Assembly: GCA_916700875.1 (NCBI GenBank) | Contig: CAKAKS010000285.1 | Span: forward strand, 186,001 to 250,000 | Reading direction: 5' to 3' | Length of the DNA: 64,000 nt | Source: Sebastes aleutianus | Taxonomy: Eukaryota; Chordata; Actinopteri; Perciformes; Sebastidae | In this document: in pieces, positions 48,501 through 58,404 of the stretch | Layout of the letters: each line of letters starts with the position of its first letter | Position numbering within the stretch: position 1 is the stretch's first letter | The notes under the pieces: model-generated | What the model saw: only the letters and a program-made list of their open reading frames with translations | Told to the model about the DNA's origin: nothing | Databases searched by the model: none | Translations under genes and position numbers: made by a program

Positions 48501-51500
48501 TTTTTCTCATAATATTACTACTTAGTCTTTTGTATGCTTGTGTGCTGATGTGTATATATGTGCATAGGTAACTGTATGAATATGTATATGCTTGTTTCTT
48601 TATTTTCCCATTCTATTGTTTTTTATTTAATTATTTATGTTTCAGTGTATTTTGTTGTACATGATGTGACTTTCCTTGGAAAGCACTTTGTGCTTGAAAA
48701 GTGCTCTACAAATAAACGTATATTAGTATTTATTATATCACTTTTTCTCTTAAACTTGACTTTATTCTCATAATATTACTGCTTTTTTTTTTCTCTTAAA
48801 CTTATGACTTTATTCTCATAATATTACTACTTTTTTCTCTTAAACTTATGACTTTATTCTCATAATATTACGACTTTTTTCTCTTAAACTTATGACTTTA
48901 TTCTCATAATATTACGACTTTTTTCTCTTAAACTTATGACTTTTTTCTCATATCACTACTTTTTTTCTCATAAATTATTACTTTATTCTCATAATATTAC
49001 GACTTTTTTCTCTTAAACTTATGACTTTATTCTCATAATATTACGACTTTTTTTCTCTTAAACTTGTGACTTTTTTCTCATAATATTACTATCTTTTTTC
49101 TCATAAATTACGACTTTATTCTCATAATATTACTATCTTTTTTCTCTTAAACTTATGACTTTATTCTCATAATATTACGACTTTTTTCTCTTAAACTTAT
49201 GACTTTATTCTCATAATATTACTACTTTTTTCTCTTAAACTTATGACTTTATTCTCATAATATTACGACTTTTTTCTCTTAAACTTATGACTTTATTCTC
49301 ATAATATTACGACTTTTTTCTCTTAAACTTATGACTTTTTTCTCATATCACTACTTTTTTTCTCATAAATTATTACTTTATTCTCATAATATTACGACTT
49401 TTTTCTCTTAAACTTATGACTTTATTCTCATAATATTACGACTTTTTTCTCTTAAACTTGTGACTTTTTTCTCATAATATTACTATCTTTTTTCTCATAA
49501 ATTACGACTTTATTCTCATAATATTACGACTTTTTTCTCTTAAACTTCTGACTTTATTCTCATAATATTACTACTTTTTTTCTCTTAAACTTCTGACTTT
49601 ATTCTCGAAATCTCAGATTTTTTTTTTTCCTTAATGTGGCCCTAATACTCTTGTCATACCATAGACGTACAACAATGATAAATAAAAATGAAAATGTAAA
49701 CAAAAAAACAGTTATTAATTTCCATTTTTATAAATACACAGGGAGCCACTGGAGAGGAGCTAAAGAGAGTCACCCTGCCCTATATATTTTTTTCTCTTAA
49801 ACTTATGACTTTTTTCTCATAATTTACCAACTTTTTTTTTTCTCTTAAACTTTATACTTTATACTTTATTCTCGAAATCTCAGATTTATTTTTTTTCCTC
49901 AATATGGCCCTAATAAAATGAAAATGTAAAAAAAAACAAAAAAAACAAAACAGTTATTCATTTCCATTTTTTATAAATCCACAGGGAGCCACTGGAGAGG
50001 AGCTAAAGAGAGTCACCCTGCCCTATATATATATTGTTTTGGTTACAGTAAAATTACATTAACACAGACAAGAGTCAAACCAGTTTTCCAACTTTGTTAC
50101 CCAAAATCCAAGAGAGGTTTTACAGAAATTCCCCCTGTAAGTATGCGTTTACTTGTCTTGTAGTTAATTTATATAAAACAGATTATGTAAACAGAGCAGC
50201 CCTTTTAAACCAGCTGGTAAAAATCAGACACCAGCCTGCTCTTTATTCTCATAATATTACTACTTAGTCTTTTGTATGCTTGTGTGCTGATGTGTATATA
50301 TGTGCATATGTAACTGTATGAATATGTATATGCTTGTTTCTTTATTTTCCCATTCTATTGTTTTTTATTTAATTATTTATGTGTCAGTGTATTCTGTTGT
50401 ACATGATGTCAATTTCCTTGGAAAGCACTTTGTGCTTGAAAAGTGCTCTACAAATAAACGTATTAGTATTTATTATAATACTTTTTTCTCTTAAACTTGA
50501 CTTTATTCTCATAATATTACAACTTTTTTTTCTCTTAAACTTATGACTTTATACTCATAATATTACGACTTTTTTCTCTTAAACTTATGACTTTATTCTC
50601 ATAATATTACGACTTTTTTTCTCTTAAACTTGTGACTTTTTTCTCATAATATTACTATCTTTTTTCTCATAAATTACGACTTTATTCTCATAATATTACG
50701 ACTTTTTTCTCTTAAACTTCTGACTTTATTCTCATAATATTACTATCTTTTTTCTCATAATATTACGACTTTATTCTCATAATATTACTACTTTTTTTCT
50801 CTTAAACTTCTGACTTTATTCTCGAAATCTCAGATTTTTTTTTTTCCCTTAATGTGGCCCTAATACTCTTGTCATACCATAGACGTACAACAATGATAAA
50901 TAAAAATGAAAATGTAAACAAAAAAACAGTTATTCATTTCCATTTTTTATAAATCCACAGGGAGCCACTGGAGAGGAGCTAAAGAGAGTCACCCTGCCCT
51001 ATATATTTTTTCTCTTAAACTTATGACTTTTTTCTCATAATTTACCAACTTTTTTTTTTTCTCTTAAACTTTATACTTTATACTTTATTCTCGAAATCTC
51101 AGATTTATTTTTTTTCCTCAATATGGCCCTAATAAAATGAAAATGTAAAAAAAAAACAAAAAAAAAAACAGTTATTCATTTCCATTTTTTATAAATCCAC
51201 AGGGTGCCACTGGAGAGGAGCTAAAGAGAGTCACCCTGCCCTATATATATATTGTTTTGGTTACAGTAAAATTACATTAACACAGACAAGAGTCAAACCA
51301 GTTTTCCAACTTTGTTACCCAAAATCCAAGAGAGGTTTTTACAGAATTCCCCCTGTAAGTATGCGTTTACTTGTCTTGTAGTTAATTTATATAAAACAGA
51401 TTATGTAAACAGAGCAGCCCTTTTAAACCAGCTGGTAAAAATCAGACACCAGCCTGCTCTTTATTCTCATAATATTACTACTTAATCTTTTGTATGCTTG

Positions 51501-52500
51501 TGTGCTGATGTGTATATATGTGCATATGTAACTGTATGAATATGTATATGCTTGTTTCTTTATTTTCCCATTCTATTGTTTTTTATTTAATTATTTATGT
51601 GTCAGTGTATTCTGTTGTACATGATGTCAATTTCCTTGGAAAGCACTTTGTGCTTGAAAAGTGCTCTACAAATAAACGTATTAGTATTTATTATAATACT
51701 TTTTCTCTTAAACTTGACTTTATTCTCATATTACTTTTTTTCTCTTAAACTTATGACTTTATTCTCATAATATTACGACTTTTTCTCTTAAACTTGACTT
51801 TATTCTCATAATATTACGACTTTTTCTCTTAAACTTATGACTTTTTTCTCATAATTTACCAACTTTTTTTTTTCTCTTAAACTTTATACTTTATTCTCGA
51901 AATCTCCGATTTATTTTTTTTCCTCTATATGGCTCTAATAAAATGAAAATGTAAAAAAAAAAAATTAAAAAAAATATTCATTTCCATTTTTTATAAATCC
52001 ACAGGGAGCCACTGGAGAGGAGCTAAAGAGAGTCACCCTGCCCTATATATATATTGTTTTGGTTACAGTAAAATTACATTAACACAGACAAGAGTCAAAC
52101 CAGTTTTCCAACTTTGTTACCCAAAATCCCAGAGAGGTTTTACAGAAATCCCTGTAAGTTGTCTTGTAGTTAACTAGTTTATATAAACCAGATGGTGTAA
52201 ACAGAGCAGCCCCTTTAAACCAGCTGGTATAAATCACACACACACAGCTCTGCCTCTTTCCAGCTGATTCCACCTCCTCCTCGAACTGCTTATCAAAGCT
52301 AAAATCAGTTTAACATTAACTACAGAACACTACCTTTCTCCTCCTGGTACTTTCACAGAGTTTCAAACTAACTTGTGAGCTACTACTAGTTAGCTGGTTA
52401 GCTAGTGAGCTAGTTAATTATCTAACCAGCTAGGCTGTGAAGCTAGCGCCCAGATGCTAGCAGCTAGCTGTTTTTCTTCCTACCTCGGCTGAGATGCCAT
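30021..52500 (-). CDS. aff1: AF4/FMR2 family member 1, transcription elongation scaffold
   Basis: Nuclear scaffold of the super elongation complex, bringing P-TEFb and AF9/ENL to RNA polymerase II. 1,194 residues (human AFF1 is about 1,210) from 19 exons, in coding order: 52484-52500, 42409-42529, 40502-41347, 37483-37524, 37041-37127, 36359-36392, 36092-36149, 35386-35527, 34211-35266, 34056-34144, 33689-33917, 33418-33512, 32443-32506, 32196-32332, 31956-32027, 31447-31540, 31254-31291, 30903-31141, 30021-30145. All phases agree. It starts at ACCATGG; the MASQPSIYNEERN start and LFGEPYKTNIGDELS resemble AFF1 more than AFF4. Other marks: PTAYVRP (SIAH-type degron), EDILREMTHSWPP, a Ser-rich acidic tract, basic patches RKKQRL and ERKKAKK, VKIDLSLLSRV (AF9/ENL-binding type) and a complete C-terminal homology domain. 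Most donors fit consensus; that of exon 34211-35266 (GTCTGT) is weak, and reading through it would add four codons and stop. Intron 1 is about 10 kb. Confidence 0.95.
30415..30815 (+). mobile_element. L2-like LINE remnant in the last aff1 intron
   Basis: On the plus strand the broken frame contains CKVFKHVPRVSKYVTPIHAV followed by FHWLPVSL, which fits the C-terminal end of L2/CR1-type reverse transcriptases (HITP.L..LHWLPV). It continues to a LINE-like tail near 30760. It is 5'-truncated and interrupted by stops, so it is an inactive copy lying antisense to aff1. Confidence 0.65.
34370..34414 (-). other. aff1: AF9/ENL-binding motif of Aff1
   Basis: SLLVKIDLSLLSRVP, at about residues 734-748 in the large exon. 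In human AF4/AFF4 the equivalent hydrophobic strand inserts into the AHD domain of AF9/ENL. The alternating hydrophobic pattern is intact. Confidence 0.8.
35386..35527 (-). other. aff1: Aff1 serine-rich acidic tract
   Basis: Residues about 402-449 contain runs of Ser, Asp and Glu (SASSSDSESSSRSES) followed by EGTIEEPPQLP. It corresponds to the family's pSer transactivation region. It is encoded by a separate exon. Confidence 0.8.
35668..35955. repeat. Teleost non-autonomous repeat, 'gattaatcgagaaaataatc' family
   Basis: The segment has the family phrases 'ttgggttttcgtctgttggg', 'acaagatatttgaataca' and an ending 'gagaaaataatctgcaga' plus 'agttgcagctaaccct'. A related copy lies nested at 57030-57345. 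Assignment rests on pattern recognition. Confidence 0.6.
40150..40255. repeat. Fragment of a 'gacagccct'-ended element
   Basis: Contains 'aatttgcgattaatcacga' and ends 'ttttaatcaattgacagccct', the complement of the 'agggctgtc' start found at 18755. It lies in the 3-kb intron 3 of aff1. Confidence 0.5.
40634..40654 (-). other. aff1: SIAH-type degron PTAYVRP in Aff1
   Basis: The exon at 40502-41347 encodes PTAYVRP, which fits the PxAxVxP consensus recognised by SIAH ubiquitin ligases. From family knowledge, AF4 proteins are SIAH substrates. Conservation of every fixed position suggests the same turnover control here. Confidence 0.75.
41540..42010 (+). mobile_element. Second MITE of the 9812-10316 family
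   Basis: Starts 'acaggggacatatcatgctc' and ends 'agatatgtcccctttaaag', which are inverted ends. Internal phrases such as 'gtttctactggaacatgttt' and 'cccagtctgctctg' match the complement of the element at 9812-10316. It lies in aff1 intron 2, with no transposase. Confidence 0.7.
44230..44895. repeat. GC-richer teleost dispersed repeat in aff1 intron 1
   Basis: A locally GC- and CpG-rich block ('gcgttggaggcggggc', 'tggctcgacttccgtctgg', 'catcacgtgacggacacgg') stands out from the AT-rich intron. I recognise the phrasing as a dispersed fish repeat. The short frames on both strands are therefore not genes. Confidence 0.5.
45300..45520. repeat. Repeat fragments ('agggctgtacaat' and 'ccagccaccaacc')
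   Basis: A start reading 'agggctgtacaattaacc' is followed by a fragment shared with 15530-15580 ('gatgttttggcttcactttt'). Both are common fish repeat edges. Non-coding. Confidence 0.4.
46120..52145. repeat. aff1: Nested tandem duplications and minisatellite filling aff1 intron 1
   Basis: A composite unit begins with 'cagggagccactggagagga' and recurs at 46421, 47875, 49739, 49982, 50958, 51200 and 52002. It carries a middle portion ending in 'aaagtgctctacaaataaac' (a LINE/SINE-like tail) and then a 'ctcttaaacttatgactt' / 'tattctcataatattacgac' minisatellite of variable length. Offsets of 1454 bases (46421 to 47875) and about 1219 bases (49739 to 50958; 49982 to 51200) show unequal exchange of whole blocks. 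Frames such as 46620-46820 and 48074-48274 repeat identically and are not genes. Confidence 0.9.
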
Positions 52501-52903
52501 GGTGCTCCTCTCACAACAACCAAAGTTGGTTGTCATGTGTGTCTTGACAGTCCTCCACAAGGTGTCCTCCTCTCTTGGTCACATTTTTCTCTTTTACAGC
52601 TGAATTAGTTGATTTAAATGGCTGTCAGGCCGCCGTTGTTTGATAGTTGTCTGCTAACCAACAGTCAGTCTGTTTGGTTCGTCCACTCTCTCTCTCTCTG
52701 CATACTGGACTGTTCTACTCTATTCAGCCATCCGGGGGGACCAAGCTTCATGTTTTATACACTCAGCTTGTCAGAAAATACCTCTAAAGCACTTGTGTTA
52801 CTATTATACGAGTAAAAGAGAAGTATATATAACAAAATGAGTCCATTTAGAGATGTATTAGTCACTGTTTTTGCCCAAACTATACAACATTACCCCTGCG
52901 TGA

Positions 52904-53372
52904 CAGACATGGTACAGTCACCTGTGTTTAGATATGTTTTTATGAGGTGTGTTTTTACAACAGACTGCTGTTTTTGAAGTCTGATTTAAAAGTTTTCATT
53001 TTGAAACTCATGCATGTTTGCAAATTGTTTTAATTTCATGTGAAAAGTGGAGATAAATTAATAGATTTCACACCTGAAATAAATAAGGATAGATAGATAG
53101 ATAGAGCTACAGACAAAATACAATAAAAGCTGATATGTGAGCCAGACATGGTACAGTCATCTGTGTTTAGATATGTGTTTTTACAACAGACTGCTGTTTA
53201 TGAGGTCTGATTTAAAAAGTTTTAATTTTAAAACTCATGCATGTTTGGAAATTGTTTTAATTTCGAGTGAAAACTGGAGGTAAATGAATAGATTTCACAC
53301 CTTGAAACAAATAAAGATAGATAGATAGATAAAAGCTACAGACATAATATAATAAAAGCTGATATGTGAGCC
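52904..53372. repeat. Direct tandem duplication (about 235 bp, two copies)
   Basis: 52904-53142 and 53143-53372 are near-copies, each running from 'cagacatggtacagtca' to 'aagctgatatgtgagcc' and each ending with a GATA run (53089-53104; about 53315-53332). The second copy lacks about ten bases near its start. It lies 400 bases upstream of the aff1 start codon. Confidence 0.85.
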
Positions 53373-56300
53373 TAAAAGTGTTTTTTTCTTTTTCTTTCAA
53401 TATTATATATATATTTTTTTGTTAATTTGAAACAACAGAACAAACATTCACAAACGTCCCCAATAATAACATTCTCGGTACAAAGAAACTTAACAAACTT
53501 AATATTAATATAAAATAAGCCAGTATAGATATAGATACAAAAACACATTATATACATAAAATAGATAAATAAGTAAAAAGAATATACACAAGTAAAAAAA
53601 TAAATTAAAAACAATAAAATAAAATAAAATCTATTTATATATACCTATGTATATACTGTATACATATAAACATACATATACGCACACGCAGTACATACAC
53701 ATACAAAAACACATATAATCAATTAAAAACAAAACAGTGTACAATTCAGTCATCATCCTATTCTATCTCAGTTCCGGTCTTTTTATTATTATAGCAGAAA
53801 TGAGAAACACAGTATGAATTATTTGTTGTTGTTTTTTTTATCAATAAACCACTGACTTTAAAAAAAAAAAGTATATTAATTAATTAAAAAATTATTTGGT
53901 TGTCTGTTTTGAAATTCTTCCTGACAGAATTAACTTTATTTGAAGCACATTTATGCTGCTGGTAGTCCATTCTGATACCTGACAGGATTACCTTTCTTTC
54001 TTTAAAGCCAATTTTATGTTAGGGTTTTTTAAAGCTAATTTTATAAACTGTTTGGCTAGACATTTCATGACTTTAGATATAGGGCAATCTCCATGTCCTG
54101 CATGTCCTGCTTTGAAAATCACAGTGGTACTATGACATGTTGACCAAACCCACTAAAATAATATGTATTAATATGGAAAAAATTGCAATTATGTGCTTTT
54201 TAATACCTGAATTAAATTCAAACAGGAACAGTGGAGAGATGTGTGGGGGAAAAAAGTGATTGTGGATACAACAAAAACACTTTTACTTTAAAAAAAAAAA
54301 ATTTAAAAAAAAATTGACCTATAACACAAAATAGACTAATTTGTTTTAATTTAGAAATTGATAAACATCTGTCACAGCCTTGTCTGATTGGTTGTCAATA
54401 CCTTACCTTGTTTACAGCTAAAAAAGCAGGACCTCTGGAGCTGGCAGGGATTCACTCTTCTGCCCAGAAACACCGAAGCAGATCTTCTGACTCACTATTC
54501 CACCTTGGTGCCAGTTTTGGTGAGTGAGTTCAGATTTGATGGCACAGAGCCCCAGTGCTTGTGATGTCTCTTCTAGGTTTCAGAGCACTGCAGCTGAAAA
54601 AAAACCAACAACAACAGACAAATCATTTAACAAATTTCAACCAGACATGATGAACATGCCAATGAAGTGCGTCACAAAAGAATCAAGCAGCCTGTGCCTG
54701 CTGTTCTTGGAGCATGGACACCGGCACGTGTATGATTTAGTGCAGGCCTGAAGCACAGGCTGTGCAGAAAGGCCTGTTATTGGACACTCACCCTGGGTGG
54801 TTTGTTATGCTGCTACTGGCCGTCTGCCAGCAGAGCACACCAACATCATCTTACTTCATTTAGACCTAACTGGAGGCTCGGGACAGCTCAGTGGACCATG
54901 AGACTTTTAAGATTGTAGCCAATATAAAGATGTAACATTTGGGGGCTCATGGTCATGATATGCAGTATATAATAGAAGATCATTATTCAATACTAAAAGA
55001 GAATTAAAAGAATAATAATTTCCAATATGTGGATTTAGGGTATATTGGTGTATTGAACACACAGTATTTAGTGCAGTATCAATAGCATTCACCGACTTTG
55101 TGTACCTTCAAGGAAACTGCACCAATCTGGGGGTTAAATTTAGTTAGTTTCCGGAGCCGATTGAGGGCAATGACACACAGCATTTCGGTTGTGTTAAGTG
55201 TCTCAGCTATTGAAAAACATAAATATTTTATTAGATGTTTCAACTACTTCACTTCACTTTTTGCATAACACACACAAAACCACACAATACTGCTCAGTAG
55301 CAAAACAAGCCTGCCATCCAGAGGCTGGATGGTGTGCAGGACTGCCGTCTGATACTTTTATTAGTTTAAATGATAACCAGTAGGTGGCACTACATTGTTT
55401 CTTGTGAGTAGAATAAACAACCAATACGTGCCCAAAGAGCAGGTGAAATTTGTTTTTGGTAAATGTATGTATATTATATGATAACCAGAGCAACACATAC
55501 TGACATATAGTACACATGTGTACAGTGACAAACACATACAGGATGCACAATGCCTTGTAAATGTGCCTTAAACACAAAATATGCATTCTGTATCTGTCCT
55601 GTTCAAGTGAATTAACGTGGGATATAAGTAGGAATTGTGAATCTGGTGTGTGAATTTATTTTATTCATATATTTCTTTATAATAATAAAAATATGAATAA
55701 TAAGCATTATTATTATTATTATTATTTTAATTTGTAATTTATAATAATTCTTTTATTTTTTTGATTTATTTATGTTATTATTATTATTTTATTATTATTA
55801 CCATATTTCTCCTTGTTTTTGAATACTTTGTTTTCCAATTTACTGTTATTATATGTACATATTATTTTATTTGTTATGGTTTAGGTTGTTGTAGTCATTT
55901 TCCTTAAGGAAACAATAAAAAGCATGATTCAGGCTGCACATATAGTACTGTATAAAGAAGCAGTTGTCCAAATACAGTAGTATATCTCCAAAAACCCAGC
56001 ATTAGTCCAAACTAATTTGTTTATAGTTTGTGTAAGAATAGAATTAAATGCAATATAAATTGGGTTTGCAATAGAAGGTTCTTGTTTTACATAAGGTTAC
56101 AATAATATCAGTGAATATTTCTCAATAGCCAAACACATAAGCACAATAAACATATGACTGAAAAAAGGAATATAAAATGATTTAATCTTGCCATAAACAC
56201 TTACAACCATTAACATCTCATATTTACATTCTTCATTTAACAGAGAACTTTTGCATCACTCCGGTTGCCTTTGAATCCAGCAGAGCACTGATGATGTCTT

Positions 56301-56844
56301 GAAGATTTTCAATAAACGTCCCTTAAGTGCTTTTTTAACAAAGATGGATTCATACAAGCAAAGTAATCTGCACCCGCTTCTATTATGATCAAACGCCATC
56401 AAATACCTTCACAGCTAAAACAAGAAACAAAAATATTTAAAGACACATAAATCAAACCTAAAGAGAGATCATATATTCTGATTCTAAAACATCCTTATAA
56501 AACCACATCACAAGACAACTAATGTTGACAATAAAAAGATATATATATACTGTATAATTCTCACAATATCCTGCAAGTACTTATTGGTATGTTAATGATT
56601 GGGAATTTATATTAATGGTGCAGAGACTCTTGTATTTAGTTCGGCAATGAAAGTATCAGTAGAGAACCAATATCAACCATAAATAAAGTTAATGAAAATG
56701 ACGTTTTTTTGTAGGCCAGTGGTAAATAATTATGAATGGTTATGACACAAGCGAGACTTACACATTCAGATGAGGTTTTAAGTATGGTAACAACTTATGT
56801 TAAACAACCAATATACTGATAGTCAGTGATCCTCATAGATTATA

Positions 56845-57605
56845 CAGTGGTGGAATGTAACTAAATACATTTACTCGAACTACTGTACTGTAGCACAAAC
56901 TTTAGGTATTTGTATTTCCATTCTATACTTGTGCTTAAATATTGTACTCATCACTTCACTACAATTATTTGACAAACAAAATATATAAAGAGCTTATAAA
57001 TGCTTTGTTACAGATCCAACAGTGTATACAAGTACAGCTGAAACGATTGACGATAGAAGATTAATTTGGCAATCATTTTTATAATAGCTTAAGTCATTTT
57101 TTTATGTAAAAACATTTGATGGTTCCAGCTTCACAAAAGTGAGGATTTGCTGGGTTTCCTTTTTAAAAATTTTAATAATTTTGAGGTTTGGACTAGTGAA
57201 GGTGTCACTTTGGGTTCTGAGAACTTGTGACAGCATTTCTTACTATTTTCTGAAGTTTTACACCAAAAACTCAGTCGATTAATCGAGAAAATAATCAGCA
57301 GATGAATTCATAATGAAAATAATCAATGGTTGCAGCCTTGTATAAAATAGTAAAAAAATCAACCAACTACAACAGTAAAATGCTGCTTACACATTAATGC
57401 ATGAGTAATAATAATGCAATTATATGATGTGTAATATAATAGTTACCGGGGCCACTTTTCTGCATTGAGAACTTTAATAATTTAATACTTTAAGTACATT
57501 TTCCTGATTATACTTACATGCTTTTACTGAAGTAACATTTTCAATGCATGACTTTTAGCTGTAACTGAGTATTTGTACTGTGTGCTATTAGTAATTTTAC
57601 TGAAG
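56845..57605. repeat. Teleost repeat ('gtggtggaatgtaactaa') with a second repeat nested inside
   Basis: The outer element begins 'cagtggtggaatgtaactaaa' minus its last base and ends 'gtaattttactgaagga' near 57605. At about 57030-57345 it is interrupted by a copy of the 35668 family ('agctgaaacgattgacg' through 'gattaatcgagaaaataatc' and 'aatggttgcagcc'). A small fragment of the outer family also lies at 60838-60900 in gsdf intron 4. Confidence 0.6.
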
Positions 57606-57627
57606 GACTTCTTCCATCACTGAGATT

Positions 57628-58404
57628 TTATCCTCCACCTTCTTGGTTGGACTGATTTGGTTTTCTCTGCCAGAAAGTGACCAGAAAGGGAGGACATTTA
57701 AGGACTCTGTCCACCAGGACATCTGCCTGGGCGGCAACCTGTACGCAGAATGACATCCCCGCCGTCCCTGTGCTGAAGTGCAGCGTGACATCGTATCGGA
57801 GGCCACAACTGTCTGCGATTGTGGTGGGACTGTTGTGTGGGAGCAGTGTGGTAGCAGTGGGGGGAGTGACTTTGACCTCCAGCTGCTCGTGTCCAGCTGC
57901 AGATAGATCCACAGGCAACACCACGTAGGCATGCTGAAACCTCTCTCCAATGGTGCACTTGAGCTCTGTAGACCAACAGTATTCCCCGAGGTCTCCTAGG
58001 AAGATAAACTATTTTGTGAAGGCCTATATATAGCAGATTTTATGTGCAACATAAAATGAATTGACATAAGAGAACCACTGTCACTGATACTGTCTCAATA
58101 TTTAGTTCAGGTATTATTTTTAGAACAGATAGTAAACCATCCAAGAGTTGAAAAAGTGACAGAGAGGCTCCTTACCTTCTGTAGAATCTTGAAGCCGTAT
58201 ATTATGATTGTCCTGAAGTTGCAATTTCTTTAAGTATGTCATCCAAGTGCACTCCATCAAACAGTCCGATAGGTGTATCGCCGACACGTTGCCGGGCTTC
58301 GGTTGCAGCAACGTTTCCTTCTCTGAACATTCAACTGCCCCTACAGCCAGCAGAAAGGGGGACAGTATGCCAAAAGACACCCACATAGTGAAATAGCTTG
58401 ACAT
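57628..58404 (-). CDS. Unrecognised secreted cysteine-rich protein, 198 residues
   Basis: Two exons in coding order: 58176-58404 and 57628-57995, joined in phase across a GTAAGG...TAG intron of 180 bases. I do not recognise the family. Visible features: a signal peptide (hydrophobic residues about 7-23, cleavage near Ala23), eight cysteines in the mature part (26, 48, 52, 83, 90, 140, 160, 177), possible N-glycosylation at Asn39 (NVS) and Asn190 (NQS), and no membrane span after the signal. The second half alternates hydrophobic and polar residues, as a beta-sandwich would. The even cysteine number suggests four disulfides. It lies between aff1 and gsdf on the same strand. The start is the ATG that opens the signal peptide; an extra 5' exon cannot be excluded. 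The stop is only about 23 bases from a repeat, so its 3' untranslated region must run into that repeat. It could be a lineage-specific ligand, inhibitor or carrier; I assign no function. Confidence 0.7.

Larger units (their letters stand above)
42409..52500 (-). other. aff1: aff1 N-terminal homology region (exons 1-2)
   Basis: Exon 1 (52484-52500) supplies only five codons plus two bases, and exon 2 (42409-42529) supplies residues 6-46: a YNEERNRLRLRAWEQRNQE helix and PLFGEPYK. In the family this end binds cyclin T/CDK9 (P-TEFb). The 9.95-kb intron between them is largely repeats. Confidence 0.85.
52501..57627. other. Intergenic region between aff1 and the orphan gene
   Basis: Contains the untranslated start and promoter of aff1 (not resolvable), a tandem duplication, AT-rich simple sequence at 53380-53900, an ATT run near 55708-55800 and a nested repeat at 56845-57605. 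No coding frame with recognisable content was found, including the 75-codon frame at 54524-54751 and the 110-codon minus frame at 55254-55586. Confidence 0.5.

Noticed and set aside
46620..51748. Repeated small frames (66-81 codons) in aff1 intron 1, identical between copies
   Set aside because: They recur because the DNA block is duplicated; both strands are open and no splice or domain support exists.
30021..52500. Calling the AF4-family gene aff4 or aff3
   Set aside because: The N-terminal start and LFGEPYKT-GDELS region resemble AFF1, and linkage to gsdf fits aff1.
57677..57928. 83-codon plus-strand frame
   Set aside because: Antisense to the orphan exon, which has the signal peptide and splice support on the minus strand.
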